Shown here: piece after piece, positions 62,445 to 64,000 of the stretch
Layout of the letters: every line of letters starts with the position of its first letter
Position numbering within the stretch: position 1 is the stretch's first letter
Assembly: GCF_013377085.1 (NCBI RefSeq)
Contig: NZ_JACAAX010000013.1
Location: forward strand, 62,001-126,000
Direction of reading: 5' to 3'
DNA from: Rhodoplanes sp.
GTDB taxonomy: Bacteria > Pseudomonadota > Alphaproteobacteria > Rhizobiales > Xanthobacteraceae
Length of the DNA: 64,000 nucleotides
Made by a program: the position numbers and the translations under genes
Notes under the pieces: generated by a model
Database searches by the model: none
Seen by the model: only the letters and a program-made list of their open reading frames with translations
Told to the model about the DNA's origin: nothing

Positions 62445-64000
62445 ATGGACCACGGAGCGGGGCAGGAGAGCGTCGCCGACCAGTCGTTGGAGCGGCCGCT
62501 CGAAACCTGGGAGGAGCCGTTCGCCATGGCGCTGCGGGCGCGGCCCGACGACCGTGACGCCCTGGTCGGCTGGGGCTTTGCGCTCATCGAGCGGGCGGGG
62601 TTTTCGGATGATCCCGCCACGGCGGAGCGCATGCTGCGCGACGCGGAGCGCAAGTTCGCCGAGGCGGTGCGGCTCGCGCCGTCGCGCGCGGAGGCGCTCA
62701 ACGGCTGGGGCATCGCGCTCGCCGAGCGGGCCGGGCGTGCCGCCGATCATGACGCGGCCGAGAGCCTGTGGCGCGCCGCCGAGGAAAAATTCTCCGACGC
62801 CCTGCGCGTCGCCCCCGACGAGGGCGAGGCGCTGGTCAACTGGGCGACCGCGCTGACCGAACGGGCCGGCCGCACCGCGGACGCCGCTTCGGCGCAGCGG
62901 CTGCTGCGCGAGGCCGACGTGAAGTTCGCCGCCGCCCAAAAGCTCGGCGCCGAGGGGCCGGAGGCGCTGGTCGACTGGGGCGTCGCGCTCTCGGCACTGG
63001 CGCGCCGCGCCGACGATGCCGCCGAGGCCGAGCGGCTGTGGGCCGTTGCGGGAGAGAAATACGCCGCCGCGCTGCGGCTCGCGCCTGGAAAAGTCGAGGC
63101 GCTGGTCGACTGGGCCAATGCGCTCGCCGACCGGGCCGAGCGGGCCGCCGATCCGGCCGCCGCGGTGCGGCTGTTCGACGAGGCGGAAGCCAAATACGCC
63201 GAGGCGCTGCGGCTGGTCCCGGACCAGTACGAGGCGCTGACCGATTGGGCCAATTCACTTGCCGAGCGGGCCGGCCGCGCCGCGGGCGGCGAGGCCGAGC
63301 GCCTCCTCGCCGCGGCGGAAGCGAAATACGCCGCCGCGCTGCGGCTGCGGCCGGACCGGCCGGAGGCGCTGATCAACGGCGCCGCGGCGTTGGTCGAGCG
63401 GGCCCGCCGGTCCTCCGATCTCGGCGCCGCCGAAAAGCTGTTCGCCCAGGCCGAGGCCAAATATGCGGCGGTGCTGCGGGTCTACCCGGCCTCGCATGAA
63501 GCGCTGTATAGCTGGGGCGCTGCCCTGACGGCACGGGCGCGGCTGGCGGCCGACCCGGCCGCGACCGAGCGGCTGCTCACCCAGGCCGAGGCCAGATACG
63601 CCGAGGCGGTGCGGCTTCGGCCCGACCGGCCGGAGGCGCTGATCAATTGGGGCACCGAGCTCGCCGAGCGGGCCGAGCGCACCACCGACCCCGCTGCGGC
63701 GCAGCGCCTGTTCGCCCAGGCCGACGAGAAATACGCGCAGGCGCTGGGCATCGACCCCACCCAGTACGACGCCCTGTGCGACCGCACCACGGCGCTGATG
63801 CGCTGGGCGCAGCGCGCCGACGGTGCCGAGGCGCACGACGCGCTGCTGCAGCGGGCCGAGGAAACCTGCCGGGCGGCGCTGCGCATCGTGCCGCACGAGA
63901 CCTACAATCTCGCCTGCATCGCGGCGTTGCGTGGAAAGCCCGAGGACTGCCGCGCCGCGCTCGACATCGCCGAGGCGGCCGGCACGCTGCCGACGCCCGA
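62445..64000 (+). CDS. TPR-like repeat protein with 44-45-residue units (3' truncated by window end)
   Basis: The frame is open from ATG 62445 to the end of the window (518 codons, no stop). After a 37-residue N-terminus come about ten units of 44-45 residues. Each starts with ALxxWGxALxERA and ends with EAExKYAEALRLxPDxxE; the first begins at ALVGWGFALIERAG. The ending matches TPR helix B, while the insert between the helices (about ten residues, RAADPAAAERL-type) makes the unit longer than the usual 34. No signal peptide or membrane helix is visible, so it is probably a cytoplasmic scaffold. The partner is unknown. The neighbouring DNA repeats are diverged in sequence, so this is an old expansion. 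Confidence 0.82.
   Translation, partial: MDHGAGQESVADQSLERPLETWEEPFAMALRARPDDRDALVGWGFALIERAGFSDDPATAERMLRDAERKFAEAVRLAPSRAEALNGWGIALAERAGRAADHDAAESLWRAAEEKFSDALRVAPDEGEALVNWATALTERAGRTADAASAQRLLREADVKFAAAQKLGAEGPEALVDWGVALSALARRADDAAEAERLWAVAGEKYAAALRLAPGKVEALVDWANALADRAERAADPAAAVRLFDEAEAKYAEALRLVPDQYEALTDWANSLAERAGRAAGGEAERLLAAAEAKYAAALRLRPDRPEALINGAAALVERARRSSDLGAAEKLFAQAEAKYAAVLRVYPASHEALYSWGAALTARARLAADPAATERLLTQAEARYAEAVRLRPDRPEALINWGTELAERAERTTDPAAAQRLFAQADEKYAQALGIDPTQYDALCDRTTALMRWAQRADGAEAHDALLQRAEETCRAALRIVPHETYNLACIAALRGKPEDCRAALDIAEAAGTLPTP

Overview
This is about 64 kb of high-GC DNA from an alphaproteobacterium, most likely Hyphomicrobiales (Rhodoplanes / Blastochloris / Bradyrhizobium relatives). 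The evidence is a complete hopanoid set (hpnC-D-E-shc, hpnH, hpnN), a TIGR03809-type protein typical of that group, CtrA-like TTAACCAT boxes, a perfect EcfG-type promoter (GGAAC-N16-CGTT), and a family of palindromic intergenic repeats. Two 2-oxoacid:ferredoxin oxidoreductases and a group-4-hydrogenase-like complex suggest a facultatively anaerobic, possibly phototrophic, metabolism; this is inference.

Layout. 1-2.8 kb: livH(partial)-livM-livG-livF uptake operon. 2.9-10 kb: bifunctional putA, a divergent NMT1-type binding protein, a LysR regulator and an aldehyde dehydrogenase. 10.3-14.2 kb: a D,D-carboxypeptidase, a CobW-type GTPase, DUF924 and DUF2147 proteins. 14.4-26 kb: the hopanoid region. 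hpnN points left; hpnH plus a phosphoribosyltransferase point right; hpnC-hpnD-hpnE-shc point left; ispA points right. Together they make FPP, squalene, hopene and adenosylhopane and move hopanoids to the outer membrane. The usual hpnG is not present; the phosphoribosyltransferase sits where it might be expected.

26.3-33.2 kb: a leftward cluster of phenylacetate-CoA ligase, IorA, an IorB-ferredoxin fusion and a three-subunit KorABC-like oxidoreductase, suited to aryl-pyruvate / arylacetyl-CoA interconversion. 33.5-39.6 kb: an M20 amidohydrolase, a DUF2189 membrane protein, a binding protein, a frameshifted methyltransferase and a two-lobed L,D-transpeptidase behind the EcfG promoter. 40-47.3 kb: a hyfBCEFGI-like operon whose large subunit has Ser in place of the N-terminal Ni-Fe cysteines, so it looks like an energy-converting hydrogenase-related (Ehr) complex rather than a hydrogenase. 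dctA follows.

49-51.4 kb: a biotin carrier, an OadG-like membrane subunit and a carboxyltransferase, without beta subunit or biotin carboxylase. 51.7-54 kb: an orphan CoxL-like molybdoprotein. 54.4-57.8 kb: an ECF sigma/anti-sigma pair and small stress or hypothetical genes. 57.9-62.2 kb: pyroglutamyl peptidase, MeaB and a large secreted SGNH hydrolase behind CtrA-like boxes. The window ends inside a gene encoding about ten 44-45-residue TPR-like repeats. I saw no tRNA, rRNA, CRISPR array, transposase or phage gene.
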